A DNA stretch of 5,028 nucleotides, from positions 1 through 5,028 of the forward strand of contig JALOOS010000180.1 in assembly GCA_025454275.1 (NCBI GenBank), in the 5' to 3' direction. This DNA comes from Desulfobacterales bacterium (GTDB lineage Bacteria > Desulfobacterota > Desulfobacteria > Desulfobacterales > SpSt-501). This document shows, piece by piece, positions 4,576-5,028 of the stretch. The notes under the pieces are model-generated. The model searched no databases. It saw only the letters and a program-made list of their open reading frames with translations, and was not told the origin of the DNA. Position 1 is the stretch's first letter, and every line of letters begins with the position of its first letter. Both the position numbers and the translations under genes were made by a program.

Positions 4576-5028
4576 TTACGCGGCCGCGTCGAGCGACCGG
4601 CGGTCGGCCATGGACATCAGCTGGCGCTCGCGCGCCTTGTCGATGCCGAGGGCCTTTCTCTTCTTGTCGATGTGCTCGATGATCAAACGGGCCATCTCGT
4701 AGGGATCATTGGCAAAACCCCACTTGCCCATGCCCATCTTCTCGAGCTCCTCGAAAAGGTGTTTATGGAACTTGGTGCCCTCCACGGTGGGGAAGGTGAC
4801 GCCGAACACGGTGAAGACGCCCGAGGCCACGAAGTACTGGCCGATGGAGATCGCCTTCTCGCTCATGTACTCGGGGGCCGCTCCGGCCACCGGCAGGTCG
4901 GCGATGCTGTTGCCCAGGCCCCCGGTCTTGACCATCTCGGCGGCGGCGATCAGGATGCGGCTGTTGTCGACGCAGGAGCCGATCCCGAGGACCGGCGGCA
5001 TGCCGACGGTCTCGCACACCTCTTTCAA
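4576..5028 (-). CDS. cooS: Anaerobic Ni,Fe carbon monoxide dehydrogenase catalytic subunit, partial (C-terminal 151 codons)
   Basis: The gene enters from the right edge; the first visible codon (TTG) is internal, not a start. The fragment matches the C-terminal third domain of Ni-CO dehydrogenases (CooS, also called AcsA when paired with acetyl-CoA synthase). GIGSCVDNSR (visible 15-24) carries the Cys that corresponds to a C-cluster ligand (Cys526 in the Carboxydothermus CODH-II numbering). APEYMSEKA (51-59) holds the Lys that corresponds to catalytic Lys563; the spacing between them is 39 residues here against 37 in CODH-II by my recollection. The usual Trp before MSEK is Tyr. GQYFVASGVFTVFGV and a final helix IIEHIDKKRKALGID follow. 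The enzyme interconverts CO and CO2 at a Ni-4Fe-5S/4S cluster in the cytoplasm. The GTKFHKHLFEELEK and WGFANDPYEMA segments look closer to Wood-Ljungdahl type subunits, but this is an impression. A 20-residue tail ending in DAAA extends past the usual end. No electron carrier, acs or cooC gene is visible because the upstream side is cut off. Confidence 0.93.
   Translation of the reverse strand: MKEVCETVGMPPVLGIGSCVDNSRILIAAAEMVKTGGLGNSIADLPVAGAAPEYMSEKAISIGQYFVASGVFTVFGVTFPTVEGTKFHKHLFEELEKMGMGKWGFANDPYEMARLIIEHIDKKRKALGIDKARERQLMSMADRRSLDAAA
4578..4589. repeat. 12 bp palindrome at the CO dehydrogenase 3' end
   Basis: ACGCGGCCGCGT is perfectly self-complementary and overlaps one base of the TAA stop. 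It is flanked by GCTCG (4569-4573) and CGAGC (4590-4594), which can pair outside it. The whole could form a stem-loop around the stop codon in the mRNA. There is no T-run, so a classical terminator is not supported, and GC-rich Ala codons can make such palindromes by chance. Confidence 0.3.

Noticed and set aside
4561..4600. Intrinsic terminator at the CO dehydrogenase 3' end
   Set aside because: The palindromic GC-rich sequence lacks a following T-run on the minus strand, and pairing needs a bulge; kept only as a repeat.
4763..5017. Minus-strand 84-codon frame within CO dehydrogenase
   Set aside because: It is an out-of-frame shadow of the CO dehydrogenase gene, rich in Arg and His, with no motif.

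Overview
This 5 kb window is GC-rich and looks like the chromosome of an anaerobic bacterium, most plausibly a member of the Desulfobacterota (the former Deltaproteobacteria: sulfate or metal reducers and syntrophs). The pointers are the 3' end of a Ni-containing carbon monoxide dehydrogenase gene, a sigma-54-dependent regulator whose PAS domain carries several cysteines, a MobB-type molybdenum cofactor protein, and overall codon and base use. The species cannot be named from the sequence.

Layout. (a) 1-537, plus strand: the 3' part of an unrecognised gene whose start lies before the window. (b) 538-670: an intergenic stretch with an inverted repeat just after that stop codon, a plausible sigma-70 type promoter (about 612-640) and a very strong ribosome binding site that fixes the next start at 671 rather than 656. 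(c) 671-1153: a small exported protein with a signal peptide and an OB-fold-like beta domain. (d) 1204-4145: three plus-strand genes, namely a SAM-dependent O-methyltransferase-like protein, mobB (start overlaps the methyltransferase stop as ATGA) and a PAS / sigma-54 AAA+ / Fis-type HTH regulator. The 84 bp between mobB and the regulator hold a consensus TTGACA box and a perfect GC hairpin. (e) 4164-5028, minus strand: the C-terminal part of a Ni,Fe-CO dehydrogenase (cooS/acsA type), followed by a 118-residue soluble conserved-looking protein with a strong ribosome binding site. These converge on the regulator gene with only 18 bp between stop codons.

How the genes may work together. The methyltransferase and mobB are probably co-transcribed and translationally coupled. 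The regulator may be read from the same message, from its own promoter, or both. CO dehydrogenase and the small gene after it form a separate minus-strand unit, with its promoter beyond the window. Whether the sigma-54 regulator controls CO dehydrogenase, the molybdenum genes or something elsewhere cannot be decided here; no sigma-54 promoter with correct spacing was found in the window. No tRNA, rRNA, CRISPR array, transposase or other mobile element was seen, and no clearly new multi-gene system. The most interesting points are the Cys-rich PAS sensor, its GAFSGA variant of the sigma-54 contact loop, and the unassigned small protein downstream of CO dehydrogenase.
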